The notes below the pieces were generated by a model, which was not told the DNA's origin, ran no database searches, and worked only from the letters and a program-made list of their open reading frames with translations. The position numbers were made by a program, and so were the translations under genes. Of a stretch of DNA of 64,000 bases, positions 11,452 to 23,000 are shown in pieces. Source of the stretch: Chlamydomonas sphaeroides (taxonomy: Eukaryota > Chlorophyta > Chlorophyceae > Chlamydomonadales > Chlamydomonadaceae); contig BDDC01000051.1 of the NCBI GenBank assembly GCA_001662425.1, positions 62,001 through 126,000 on the forward strand. Reading direction: 5' to 3'. The stretch's first letter is position 1; each line of letters starts with the position of its first letter.

Positions 11452-13774
11452 CTACATGCCATCGACGGCGATCATACGCGACGCGGACTCCTCGTAGCCC
11501 CACTTGCCGCAGGACACGTCAACAGGCTGAGGGCTGGAGCTGGCATCGTCGTCCTCGAAGTCGCTGTCGCACGACGACGCCTCGTCAGCCTGGCCGCCAT
11601 CATCGTCCATCTTGGCCAGCAGCGCCGCCGAGTCTTCAGTCATGGCCGAGTCCTCGTCGACAGAGTCGCACTCTTCGCTCTCGCTGTCGTACATGGCATG
11701 TCGTAGCAGGGGCTGCTGTGCAAGCAGATAACTGCCCACAGCTGCCGTAGCCGGCAGAGGCGAGTGCGCCGCCCCCGCCGAGAACGCTCCGCCGCAGGCA
11801 CCCGAGGACGGGGCCGGGAGCTTGGGCAGGGGGATGTCCAGCGTGGTGGCAGCAAGCAAGAGCGTGACCTTGTAAGGGTCGGCGTCGGCCGGCGGGCGGC
11901 GGTCCGTGTAGTAGCCGCCCTGCTGCAGGAAGGTGAGGCTGGGGACGACCACCGAGGCCGAGGCTGAGCCGACCGCGTGCGTGAAGGAAGCAGTCTCAGG
12001 GTCCGACAGCCGCTCCAGCCTGCCGTCGTTGTATGCGACCTGGTGCTGTATGTGCGTGGCTTGGAGCCGCGCCAGCTGCTGTTCTATCGCAGCGAGGCCG
12101 TGTGGGGCCTGCCGCGTTGCTGTTGTGCTGTATTTGTAGTGGCAGCGCATGGCGCGCTCGCCACAACCCCGGAGCGCGTCGGGGTCCCATGACACGCAGC
12201 TGCCGTGGTCTTCTGCGACTCGTTGCAGGAGGTAGCGGCTCGTCCATATGTCATCGCCGAGGTCCACGCCTGGCGACGGACCGATCTTGTACGAGTGCAG
12301 CCCCTCAAGGCTGTGCACGTCGGCGCCCGTCACTTTCACGCCCGCGAAGAGGCAGCACCGCAGGTGAGCATCCGCGAGCACACGTGCTGCTTTTTGCTGG
12401 GACGCCGGTACTGTGGAAAGGACACCAGGAAGGCGCGGAGGAACAACGGTTGACATGCATGCACAAATTCTAGGGACCTTCGCGAGGAGCACATAAGAAT
12501 TTCGCAGGGCAGCGCATCCTGACTATAGACAGCTGAGGGGCGTACCTGGCTCTCTCGTTGTCGTTGATCGGTTGCTGAGGTCCTGCATCGGGCAGGCGAT
12601 GCCCGCGGCGGCAGCAGCGGCGGCTACCGCCGCTGCCGAAGCTGGTTTGGCCCCGTGGTTGCTGTGGCCCTTGCACACGCCGCCGCCGCGGGACCCGCTC
12701 GACATGTAGCTGTTCCGCCGGCTGCCGCTGCAGCTGCTGTTGCGCGAAGAGGAGGCGCGGCGCGGTCCCAGCGGCACCTTAGTCGGGTACGCCGGGTGGA
12801 TAATGGCGTACTCCTGCTCCACGGAGAAGACCGGGCCCTCGGGCTCAGCAACCTTCAGCACGTTCTCGCACGCCACACGGCTGTTGGTTTCGCTAGGCTG
12901 GAGCACCGTGCCGGAGAGCGAGTTGGACTCGGCCGCGACCTGCGTTCGCAATTTCACAAGAAACCTCAGATGCACGGCCATGACATCATCACGAGGATCA
13001 AGTTGATACTTATATTTACATGCCAGAGAAGCGGCAGCTGGCTCATACGAGTGCGTGGTCACGCGGCACAGCGTCCGCTTTGGAGCGCGACCAACGCGCC
13101 CGCAGCTAACAACCAGACACAGGCAAAGCACAACAAACGCGCTTCTGGCAGGCAGCGCGCTGTGCGTAGTTCACGCTGCGGGTTGTTAGGGGGCCTCAGC
13201 GCATGAAGAGCCCGCCCAGCGCAACTAGCAAGGCTGCGATAGGGCAGCCCCGCCCTTCAGAGGAAAAGGAGAAGGCCAGGCAAGAGCTGCAGGCGTGCGC
13301 GAGGGTACTTAAACTCACGAAGGCATCGCAGAGCACCAAGATGTGGTCGCCGCCGCGGAAGGGGTCCCGGAAGATCTTCCTGGGCTTCAGGAAGACCTCA
13401 TAGTTGGGCTCGGCGAGCTGGCCGCCCGGGTTGCTCTCCACCACCATTACTGGCGCATCCTCGGCGCACGCCGGCTTGGCGTCCAGGACCTTGGTCTTGC
13501 TACGGAGCTGGCCCGAGGCGCCCATAATCCAGATATACTCGGCCATCACCTGCAAAGCCACGCATGAACCTCAGCTCAGACGCCTGCTGGGCGGCCGCGC
13601 AACTGGCAGCCCAGCGCCCCAGCTGCTTGCCTGCGCCGTGACCTCCGGCGCCCGCAGGTACGCCGGCAGGCTGCAGGTCTCGGATGCATGGCTGTGGTGC
13701 GAGCCGTCGCCGGTGCCAAAGTCATCGGGCAATTGCCCAGTGCCCCCGCTCAGACGGAGGTGGATAAAGTCCAT
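11452..13774 (-). CDS. glutamine synthetase-like protein, probable pseudoenzyme
   Basis: Exons 13631-13774, 13319-13549, 12546-12939 and 11452-12410; 575 aa, against about 350-390 for eukaryotic GSII. The beta-grasp half is clear (VMAEYIWIMGASGQLRSKT, KIFRDPFRGGDHILVLCDAF), then SVEQEY at about 164-169, AHLRCCLFAGV, GDDIWTSRYLLQRVAEDHG, CHYKYST, YNDGRLERLSDPETA, and DRRPPADADPY near 428-437. Catalytic positions are changed. The usual NGEVMPGQWEFQVGPS reads ADVHSLEGLHSYKIGPS, losing both metal-site glutamates. The NGAGAH loop reads CGERAMRCH. The NRGASIR arginine is missing (GSASASVVV). GYFEDRR reads GYYTDRR. A Ser/Arg/Gly/Ala-rich insert of about 75 aa follows SVEQEY, and residues 458-575 form an acidic, Ser-rich tail. 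Intron 1 has a GC donor (CAG/GCAAGC). It is probably catalytically dead, perhaps regulatory or sensory; that role is inferred. Confidence 0.8.
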
Positions 13775-15617
13775 TGATGCTGCTGTTTGCTAGAGGAAGA
13801 GTTTGCTTTATGACAGCGACAGGCTTGCCGTTGCGCTGCTCGACTCTGTGGGCTAGCGTAAACGCATCGCCCAATGGGAAAGGTGACCCGGCCCCGTGCT
13901 CGACCCCCGTGCCACCCTTTTCCCAAATGCCCGCTTACCGCTGTACAATTTCTACAGATGTGACGCTTGTTGCGCGTAGCAAGCAGGCAGGGCTTGGCAG
14001 AGCATTCCCACCCCGCATTGCCGCGCCTCCCTCCGCGCTGGCCCCGCCGTAGCCACCGGCATAGCTGCTACTTAGTGCTGCGCAGCGCGGTAGCTTGCAC
14101 GCCGCACGCACACAAGGGTTTTTTCGGCTATGCCGGGTCGCGGTTTCCCACGTCTGGGAATTAGTGTTCTCGCTGTCAAGCCTTTCCAGCACGTGCTAAG
14201 CCTTAGGAGGGCTGTAGGAGGCTTGTAGCATTGAGCGCCCACACGATCGCGGCCACGCGGTCGGCACTCCCCCAAGCTAGGGAGCTACCCGACGGCGCGT
14301 AACTAAAGACCGAGAGTAGGGGCACCGCGCGCGGCGTCCTGGCGCACATGTAATTTGGACCGGCGTGCCAGGACGGCTGGCTCTGCAGCTCCTGTGTAAG
14401 GGCCTGGTTGCTGCCATTGCGGTCCTGAGGGCTGCAGGTACGGCTGCAGATGACACCGACGGCGGCGGACGGCGGCAGGAGGCCTGCCCTGGGCTGACTG
14501 GGTCTTTCGCCAGCTGGCGGGGGACGGGGCCCGTTACAGCGTTACTGCTGCCCGCAAATCGTCTCACTGCAGGGCCGCGCAACATCATCCACGCACGTTA
14601 ACCATTGCCGCTGTGTCCGCGACCCGCAAGGGGCCGCCCAGCATGGCACGCACTGGATCCCGCAACGGCGCCCTCGGCCCGCCTCACCCGCCCCGCCTCG
14701 CCACACCGTGCGTGCCTGCCGCCACGCCACCACAACACGCCTAACGGAATGCAACCCACCACAGAACCTCGACAGCACAGCTGCAACCTAGCGACTGCAC
14801 CGCCGGCAACGGCGTGCCCCTCCCTGGTCTGTCCCGCTCGGACCGCCACGCCTTGCGCAGCCGTGTCAGGCGCATGCTCTGCGAGCCGTGGCCACGTTGC
14901 GCCGCGGGTGCCTCGAGCTAGGAACCAACCGCCCACCGCCCACCCAACACGCATCAACAGCTCCTGCCCCAAGTCAGTCTGCAGCCCTCACGCGATGCAC
15001 GCATGCCAGCGCCAGCACGGCGCCACCACCCACCCACCCACACAGGCACCGCCGGCCAGCGCCAAACGCCGCGTGTGCGGACGCGCTGCCCGCGGCCGCA
15101 GCGCGGGGAGCGTTGCCAGAGCAGTCAATAAACACACCGGCTAATTGCCACACAGCCACCAAACGACAGCGCGCCGAGGAGTCTTATACACGGCCTGAGA
15201 CCGCCGCACGCGGCTCCCTCAAACCGCTACTGTACTGTACAAGTGTTGACACAGCGGGGAGCCCTGCTGGCCTGCGCGCCCTGTCCGAGCGCCCCCTTGG
15301 TGACCGATACACCACACCCCAGCGCCAGCTAAGCGACACGGCAAGAGGCCAGCTGCGGCCGTCCCAGCCGTGCCCGCCGCAACGCAGGTGCTACCTGCCC
15401 CGCCGCCAAGCCCCACCGCACTTCGTCTTCCGTGGCGAGCTTTTTGTCCGGCCTCACCCCAACGCACACGGACCGACACCAACCCAGCACACGGCGGCGC
15501 ACACCTGGCAGCGATAGGTGGCGCCGCGACCCGGGCGGCCGGGCCCACGCAGCGGCCAGGGCCTCACCCTGCCTGCCCTGGCCGGGCCGCAGCGGGCTGC
15601 GGGCCCCGCGCACACCG
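13775..15617. other. promoter of GS-like gene and 3' region of CRAL-TRIO gene
   Basis: Two minus-strand genes flank this 1.8-kb gap. The proximal part (13775 to roughly 14300) has relatively low GC and should hold the promoter of the GS-like gene. The distal part is GC-rich and should include the 3' UTR of the CRAL-TRIO gene. I saw no recognisable domain, transposon or RNA gene. Confidence 0.4.
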
Positions 15618-18600
15618 TCACGGCCGCGCCAGCAAGCTCTTGTACGTGAGGCCCACCATGGCCGCCAAGCCCGCCGCGAGCAGCGCAGGCAGCACGCGCA
15701 GCAGCCACAGCCGCAGCTCCGCCAGCCCCTGCCCCGGCCGCTGCAGCAGCGGCAGCGGCGCCGCTAGCGCCGCGGCGATGGCCGCCAGCGCCGCCAGAGC
15801 CAGCCCGCCGCCGCCGCTGGCGCCGCCGCCGGCCGGCGCGTGCAGCGGCGCCGCGAACGGCACCGGCAGCGGCAGCGGCACGCCGGCGGGCTTGGTGCCG
15901 GGCGCCGCCGCCAAACTGCCCGCCTTGGCCGCTGCCGTCGAGGCCTGCTGCACGGCCGCCTGCATCTGGCGCTGCTCGGCCAGGGCGGCCTCGCGCGCGA
16001 TGAGCGAGGAGGCGATGCAGTCGGGCAGGTCCTCCACCTTGCACACCTGTTACGGCGGTACGGCAGAGCGGGTCGTACGGCGTCGCGGCTGGCTCACAGC
16101 CGGCGGGCCGCATGGGCACGTGCGCGCCTGCGCCCCAAAGCGGCCGCCACGGGGAGGGCCCACGGCCTCGTGCCCCGCCTCCCGCTCCTTGCGGCCAGCC
16201 CCTTGAGGAGCCTGCATGGACCCTGCCCGGGCCTCGGCCCTTCCCCTGCCCGCCCGCCACGGCCCTCTCGCGCCCACCTTGACCTTCTGCCGCGTCTCCG
16301 TGGACAGCAGGTTGAGCACCGCCCCCAGGCCCATGCGCAGGCCGCGGGGCATGTCGGCCAGGTACATGGCCTGAGGGGGCGGAGAGGGAGGGGAGGTGGT
16401 TTGTGCGCTGGTTACAGCCCTGCGGATAGCTCGGGGGTGGGGCTGAGCGCGGGGCTCGGTAGGGGTGGTCTGCCATGGCAGAGGAGCCTCGGGGCAGCGT
16501 TGGGGGTAGGCCAGGGCTGGGCCAGGGGGCCGGGAGCCCTGACGTCGAGTGGGGCCCCTACCGTGGGCCCCCCCCCTCTGCACCTGGCCTTGCACTCCAT
16601 GATACCTCTCCGTACGCGCAACGCAGTCTACATCTGTTTCCGCCTGACCTGCCGCCCAACCCCGGCCGCCTGCGCTCCTCCCATCCCTGCCTTCCCGCCC
16701 CATGCCGCGTTACGTGACGACCGCCGCCCGGCGTAGTGCCGCTGAACAGCCCCACGCCGCCCCCTGCGCTCCCCTGCCCCCCCATGCTGCCTGCCTCACC
16801 CTCAGCCGCCCCGGGTAGTGGCGCTGCACCAGCCGCGCAAACTCGCGCAGCAGCGGGAACAGCCGCAGCGCCTGCCGCACGTTGGAGCCGGTGCCCACCA
16901 CCACCACCCGGATGCGGTCGTCCACCCGCGTGGGGGCGCCGCCCTCGCCCTCGCCCTCGCCCTCTGACGGCGCGGAGCTGCTGCCGCGGGACCTGCCGCC
17001 GCCGCCGGCCCGGCGGTCGCGGCCGCCGGCCGGCCCGCAGGCGGCGCCGTCGGCGGCATGGCCGGCTGCTGCGCCGGACGCCGCCGCGGCGGCGCGGCGC
17101 GCGGCGGCCTCTGCCCCCGTGGCGGCGGCGGCCTCGGCGGCGGCGGTGCCGGTCAGGAGCACGCGGGTGCCGTACTCGAGCTGGCTTATGACGGCCTGTG
17201 GGGCAGACACCGTGGGGCGCGGGCGGGCAGCCGGGTTGCGCAGCTGCCAGGGAGGGGCACTGCGAAGTTCCACAATGTGTCTACGACGGCATGCAGCGCT
17301 GGTTGCCCGTCGCCTTGCCTCAACCCTGGCTCCCCCAGCCCAGGCCCCCGTGGCGTCAACCCGCCAGGCTCCTGCTCTCGCCGCCCCTCGCTGCTGCCGG
17401 CGCGCTCACCTGCACCACCTTCTTGCCCAGCCCCGCGGAGCAGCGCGCCACGGTGCGCTCCAGGTGCAGGTGTAGCCACAGCGTGCCGTCGGGGTCGGGG
17501 CCCGACCACCAGGTCATGTCCTCCCACTCCTGCGGCCGGGCGGGGTGACGCGGCGACGGTGGCGGCAAGCGGCATGATGCGTGGCACCGAGGTGGGGGCG
17601 TTACGTCAGGTTCGCGGCCAGACCACCACGTCATCCGTTTGGACACCCGCAAGGCCCCCCGCAGAAGGGCTTGGCAACGGACGCAAAAGCTGGCCAAGCA
17701 GGAGGGTCGGGGGTCTAAGGGCGCGGCAGCGGAGGGAAAGTGCGACATCGCCCCGGACGCGGCGCCACCTCAGCCGCACCCCCACCTTGAGCTCCGGCGG
17801 CGGGATGAAGGGGTAGTCGGCGCGCCAGGTGATGGTGCCCGTGATCCGCACAGCCGTGGCGGCTACGGCGCGGATGGCGTCCGAGGGGTTCTTGGACTGA
17901 GGCCGGGGCGGCATGGGGCAGAGAACGAGGCAGGCGTCGGCGCGTGGCTAACGACCCAGCTGCATGCATACCCACGCGCTCAACCCGGCCCTCCTGCCCC
18001 CACCCCCACCAGCAATAGATCGATCACCTGATGCGTAATTTCCCTTTCCCACCCGCTCTCATCGCCAGCAGGCCGCAGCACAGCAGTTACCGCAGCAGTA
18101 CCTGGCCTCCCTCCCCGTCGCCTCCCTCCCTGTTCCCGCCCTCGCCTGCCCAGACCCCACCCCGCCCTCACCGCCAGCAGGCCGCAGTACAGCAGGTACC
18201 GCAGCAGCTCAAGGCCATCGGGGTCCAGCCCCGGGGGCAGCGAGCGCAGGTTCTGCTGGGCCAGGACCTGGGGGCAGGGGCAGGGCAGGATGCGTGAGGG
18301 AGGTACAGACGGGCGGGGTGTGGGGCTGGCACGTGGCGAGGCAGGCAGAGCGCGGCCGGGGGTGGCGCTTGCCGCCCCGGGCCCGGCGCAAACGGAGCAG
18401 AGTGGGGCTGTTGACGCTGGCCTCCCGGCAGCAGCCTAGCAGTAGCACGCGCCGACGGCCCTGTCCCGTAGCCGGGCCCGCAGGCCCCGGGCCAAGGACG
18501 CCGTAGCGCCTGTGGAGGCGCCGCCACGGCCGGAGCGCTGCCATGGCCCCCAACCCACATGGGCTACATGGCGGCCACTCGCCGCGCCCCTGCGCGTACC

Positions 18601-19678
18601 CGCCTCCCACTAGCCACCCTGGCCTGGCCCTTCTTCGCGTGCCGTTCCCGCTCCGCCAACGCTGTGATCCCGCAGCCCCCGCCACGCCGGCGCCCCCTGC
18701 CCGCAACCCCCCACCCACCCCCATCCCAACATCCCTCGCAGCCATCCCGGCGCAGCCCCAGCACCAGCCATCTCACGTTGCGAAGGCACTGCACCCAGGC
18801 TGCGTACTCGTCCGCCACATCCGGGATCTGGATCAGGCCCCACTCCGCCTTGGGCACCGGCCGCGGCAAGGGCGGCAGCCGGTGCCGAAACGTAGGCACC
18901 GCCACGGCTGCCGCCGCTGCCGCCGCCAGCGGATCCCCGGCGTCAGCGCCGCCCTCGGCTGCCGCGCGCGCCGCGTCGTCCGGGTTCATCGGAGCGGAGC
19001 CTGGCAGCGCCGGCGCCAGGCCGAGCGCCGGGCCCAGCGCTGGCGCGGCGCCGCGGCGCCGGCCGCCGACGCCATCGGACCCGGCCATGATGCGGCGCGT
19101 GAGCCGGACGGCTTTGATGATGGCGGCTGGCAGCAGAACGCTGTGCGCGAAGCGCAGCACGGCTTCCCGCTTGGGGCCGTGGCCTATCCGGTTTTCATGG
19201 AGGACGGCGAGTAGGGCGGCCGTCTCTACGGCCGCGGTTGCGCGCTTGGCGCAGCGCCGCGCGACGCCGAGCAGTAAGAGCTGGAAGTAAGGGGCGAGAA
19301 ATGGGGCAGGATGGGTTGATAATAGGGGAGATCGGGCCGGGCGGGAGAGGTCCGGCGCTCCGTGAAGCGGGTGACAGGCGAGGCCGGGGTTGTTTGGGGC
19401 GAGAACCGCAGCAGCCGCGCTTGCATCGCCCTTAGCCTAGCGCCCTAGATGTGCGCTAGCCGCCGCTGCGTTTCAGTAGCTCATCTCAGTAGCGCTAAGC
19501 TGACGTCGGAAGGAGGGATTTCCGCTCAGCAGCCCGTTGGCCGCACCGTGCCGAGTGCGTCCCATACCTTTCCAACTAGCCGCCACATCGTGTAGCGATG
19601 CTCCAAGGTCCGCTGGTGCAAGGCCGTCTGGGTCTCGGCCTGCAGCTTGCGGCCTGCGGCCTCACGCTGTCGCGCTTC
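15618..19678 (-). CDS. CRAL-TRIO (Sec14-like) lipid-transfer protein with C-terminal anchor
   Basis: Exons 19568-19678, 18777-19280, 18172-18267, 17786-17896, 17410-17529, 16800-17195, 16278-16370 and 15618-16046; all junctions are phase 0, about 619 aa. An upstream first exon with the start codon is missing from this model. Order: a short helical exon (LQAETQTALHQRTLEHRY), a hydrophobic segment (AHSVLLPAAIIKAV), an Ala-rich linker, PDGLELLRYLLYCGLLA, SDAIRAVAATAVRITGTITW, then EWEDMTWWSG, and ISQLEYGTRVLLTG. A disordered Glu/Gly/Ser insert precedes RVVVVGTGSNV. The CRAL-TRIO signature LVQRHYPGRLR joins AMYLADMPRGLRMGLGAVLN and STETRQKVKV, and a C-terminal hydrophobic tail (LRLWLLRVLPALLAAGLAAM) ends SLLARP. 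Sec14-type domains bind and exchange phospholipids between membranes; tail anchoring is inferred. The ligand cannot be told. Confidence 0.75.
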
Positions 19679-20061
19679 CTATGTCAGCTCCATCCGTTCA
19701 GGAAGGCGCAGGTGTCAGCGCTATGAGCAGCGTGAGCGCTCGCAGACCCTGCTCGACGATGCGACAGAACCCCACAAGAAAGCAAAACTTGATGCTGCAA
19801 GTGTGATGCCAAGCTGCTTGTGTGAATTGTTAGGTAGCGTATGAGTCGCTTGGGCTTGGCATAGCCTCGTTTCGCGGCAATGTGGGCCAGCTCGACATCA
19901 AAGTTGCCCAAAGTCTCTCGCTGCTGCCGACCCTCGCCGCTTCATATACAGACTACTGCCAGTCTGTGACTCCACATCGGCTTCTGTGCTTAACCGCTAA
20001 ACCTGCCAATCCTCCAAAGGCGACCCATCCGCCAGCTTGAAGTCGTTCCAGTTGCCGCGCG
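19679..20061. promoter_or_regulatory. head-to-head region of CRAL-TRIO and FAD oxidoreductase genes
   Basis: This region must contain the first exon and promoter of the minus-strand CRAL-TRIO gene and the promoter/5' UTR of the plus-strand gene starting at 20062. The minus strand carries open stretches (for example FDVELAHIAAKRGYAKPK near 19850-19895), but no donor joined cleanly in phase 0 to the exon at 19678. The 5' end is therefore unresolved. Confidence 0.4.
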
Positions 20062-23000
20062 ATGCAGCCAGCACGGCCGGGCGCAATGCCCGGCGCTCGC
20101 TCCCAGCAGGCGCCCTCTGCGCCGGCGACCCGACCAGTCGCGAGCCCGGGTGCACGGCCACCGGCCACCACACGCCCGTCGAGCGGCGTCAAGTCCGCGA
20201 CGCCCCCCAAGGTAGCAACCCATGCCCCGTCTTTAAAACCGCCCCCAGCTCCCACCGTCCACCATCCTGCACGCCCGACTTGCATCACAGCAGTCCATTG
20301 CCTCCGTGGCGCCAGCCCGCCCCGGCCCAGCAGGCGCGCCTCAAGCCTGCCGGCCGCTGCTCCGCCCCGACACGTACCGGTACCCTGTTTGCTGTCCCCC
20401 TCGCTTCTCCCGCCAGCCCCCCGGCCCCATCCCCATGGACCCCGTGGACAAGGCCCGCCGCAACATGGGCTATCGCAACAGCTGGCACCGCAAGGACGTG
20501 GACAAGGACAATCAGGTCCGGGTTGCGCATGGTCGCCAGCTCGCTAGAATACTACCGTACTAAAACTTAGTCATGCAGCGAGACGCTGTGTCTCCCACGC
20601 CCCAAGCACCAGCAGATATCCTCGCACGCATTGGGGCCCAGGCGTGCGCGCCCCGGACTGCGCGCCGCGCGGCGGGCGCCGTACAGGGGCCACCAGCGAC
20701 CACCAGCCCAGCTGCGGCTCCTCCCCTCCACACACACACCGCCGCAGGTGCGCTGGTCGGAGCCGCTGGCCTCGGCGCCCCGGGTGGCCATCATCGGCGG
20801 CGGCATGTCGGGCCTCATGTGCGCCCGGGAGCTGGCGCGGCTGGGCATACGGTGCGGCGGGGCCCTGCGGACCGGGGACCTGTGGGCCGAGGACCTGTGG
20901 GCCGAGGACCTGTGGGCCGAGGGCCGACGCCCATGGGAGCGCTGTCTGTACAACGGTGGGAGGGGCCCCGCGGCAGGGCCATCAGGTTTCGCCGCGAGGT
21001 CCGGGGCTGTGGACGGGGGCCGAAAGCGGGGATCGAAGGCCGGAAGGTCCGGGTCGAGTTCCCCGGTGGATTGGGGCAGGGACGCGGCGGCAGGGCAGCA
21101 GGTGCGGGCCCTGGATGCGGGGCTGTGGGCCGTGGGCCAAAGCTGCAGCAGCGCCCCGTGCCACCACACCGCGCACCTTGGGTGCCCTCCGCCACCGAAC
21201 CTTGGGCGCTCTGCCGCAGGAGCACGGTGTTCGACACGGGCAAGCACGGCATGGGCGGCCGCATGGCCACGCGCTCCAGCGGCGAGGGCTCGCTGCGCAG
21301 CGGCACAGGCGCGCTGGCCAAGCCGGCCATCGCGGTGGGCGGCCTCAGGTGGGCGGCCTTGCGCGCGGTAGCGGTGGGCGGCCTCACGCGCGGTAGTGGA
21401 GGTGGGCGGCCTCAGGCGCGGCGCCTCACGCGCAGCAGCCCACGGGCCCACAGCGGCCCTGCGGAGCGGTGCCGGCGCCACGGCGGGAAGCTCGAGGGAC
21501 CCTTAGGGCCCTAGGGCCCCGTGCATCAGCATGCCACGCCGCGGCGCCTGGGACTGAGTGGCCCCAGGCAGGGAGGGAAACGTGTGCCGTGTTGATAGCG
21601 GCGGCGGCTGCCTTCGCCCCGTGCCCGCTTACATTGTGCCGTCAACGCCGCCGCCAGGTTCGACCATGCCGCCCAGTTCTTCACTGTGACCGGTGGGCGC
21701 TGGGACGGACGCAGGCAGGGAGGCATGGCCCGGCAGGCCAGCATCGGTGGAGCTCACTTCCCCGGCCCTGCCAATCCCCATGCACAACACACGCCCGGCC
21801 CTATTCCTGCTGACGTTGCCGTATGCGCCTCCTCGGCTCCCTGCCCTGCTCCCGGCCCCAGACCCGCTCTTCCAGCCCGTTGTAGATGAATGGCTGCGAG
21901 CAGGTGCGGCACTCGCGCCTGCTGGGATGCCGCAGGCGCCCTGGCTGCTGCAGCGCGCTGGGCCGCCTGCCTGGCAGATTGTGGCCAGGAGCGTCAAGCA
22001 GACGTTGACTGTAGTCGCAATTCCCCTACCTCATGTGCCCTCCTCCCGCTTGGTCCTCGCGCGACGCCCTTCAACCCCCGCCTGCCGCCAACCAGGCCTG
22101 CTGCGCGTGTGGGACGGCCCCGTGGGCACCCTGCGCGCCAGCTCGGGCGCCTTTGCGCCGCTGCCCGCCTCGCCCCCGCGCTACGTGGCGACCGGCGGCA
22201 TGCGCGGCCTGGCGGCCGCGCTGGAGGAGCAGCTGGCCGAGGGCACCGGGGCAGGGGCCGGGGCCGGCAAGGGCGAGCCGCTGGTGGAGCTGCGGCGGCC
22301 GGTGTGGGTGGGCAAGATGCAGGTGCGTGGCCGCCGGGGCACACAGCCAGCGGGAGGGCGGGGCGGGGGACGCGCTCGAGGGGTTGTGCGTTCGCAGGGC
22401 GAGGGCGGCGGCGGCGGCGCTGTGTCAGATCCGTCATGGTCAGACCTGGGACAGGCCCCCTAGCAGCCGAAGGCCGCGAGCTCCTGCGCCAACGTACGCA
22501 GCTGCCCCTCCAGCCTCCACACCACACTCCGGCACACCCGCTTCCCGCACGCCACGCGCCCGGCCGCAGGCGGAGCCCGGCCGCGGCTGGTCGCTCACGG
22601 GCGAGAACCGGTCGCAGGGCGTGTACGACGCAGTCGTCATCGCACACAACGGAAAGTGCGCCAACCGCCTGGTGGCGCCCACGGGTGAGTTGGCGGTTGG
22701 CGGTTGGCCGCTGGTGGCTGCGGACCTGCGGATCTGTCCCTGTCCCGGCCGCTGGGCTCCGTCCGCCGACCTGCCGACGGCCCTTCCTGGGGGGGCCCCC
22801 GCAGGTGCTCCCCGGGTGGCGGAGCAGCTGATGCGGCTGCGGCTCAACGCCGTGTGGGCGCTCATGGTTGCCTTCGACGGGCCCGTGCCGGCGCCGTTTG
22901 AGGGTGGGTTGGGATGCGATGTGATGCGGTCCGGTGCGGTGCGGTTCGGGACGCGGTGCGGCGGAATGCGGGCGGGCAGCCAGGCGCCGCCCTCTGGGCG

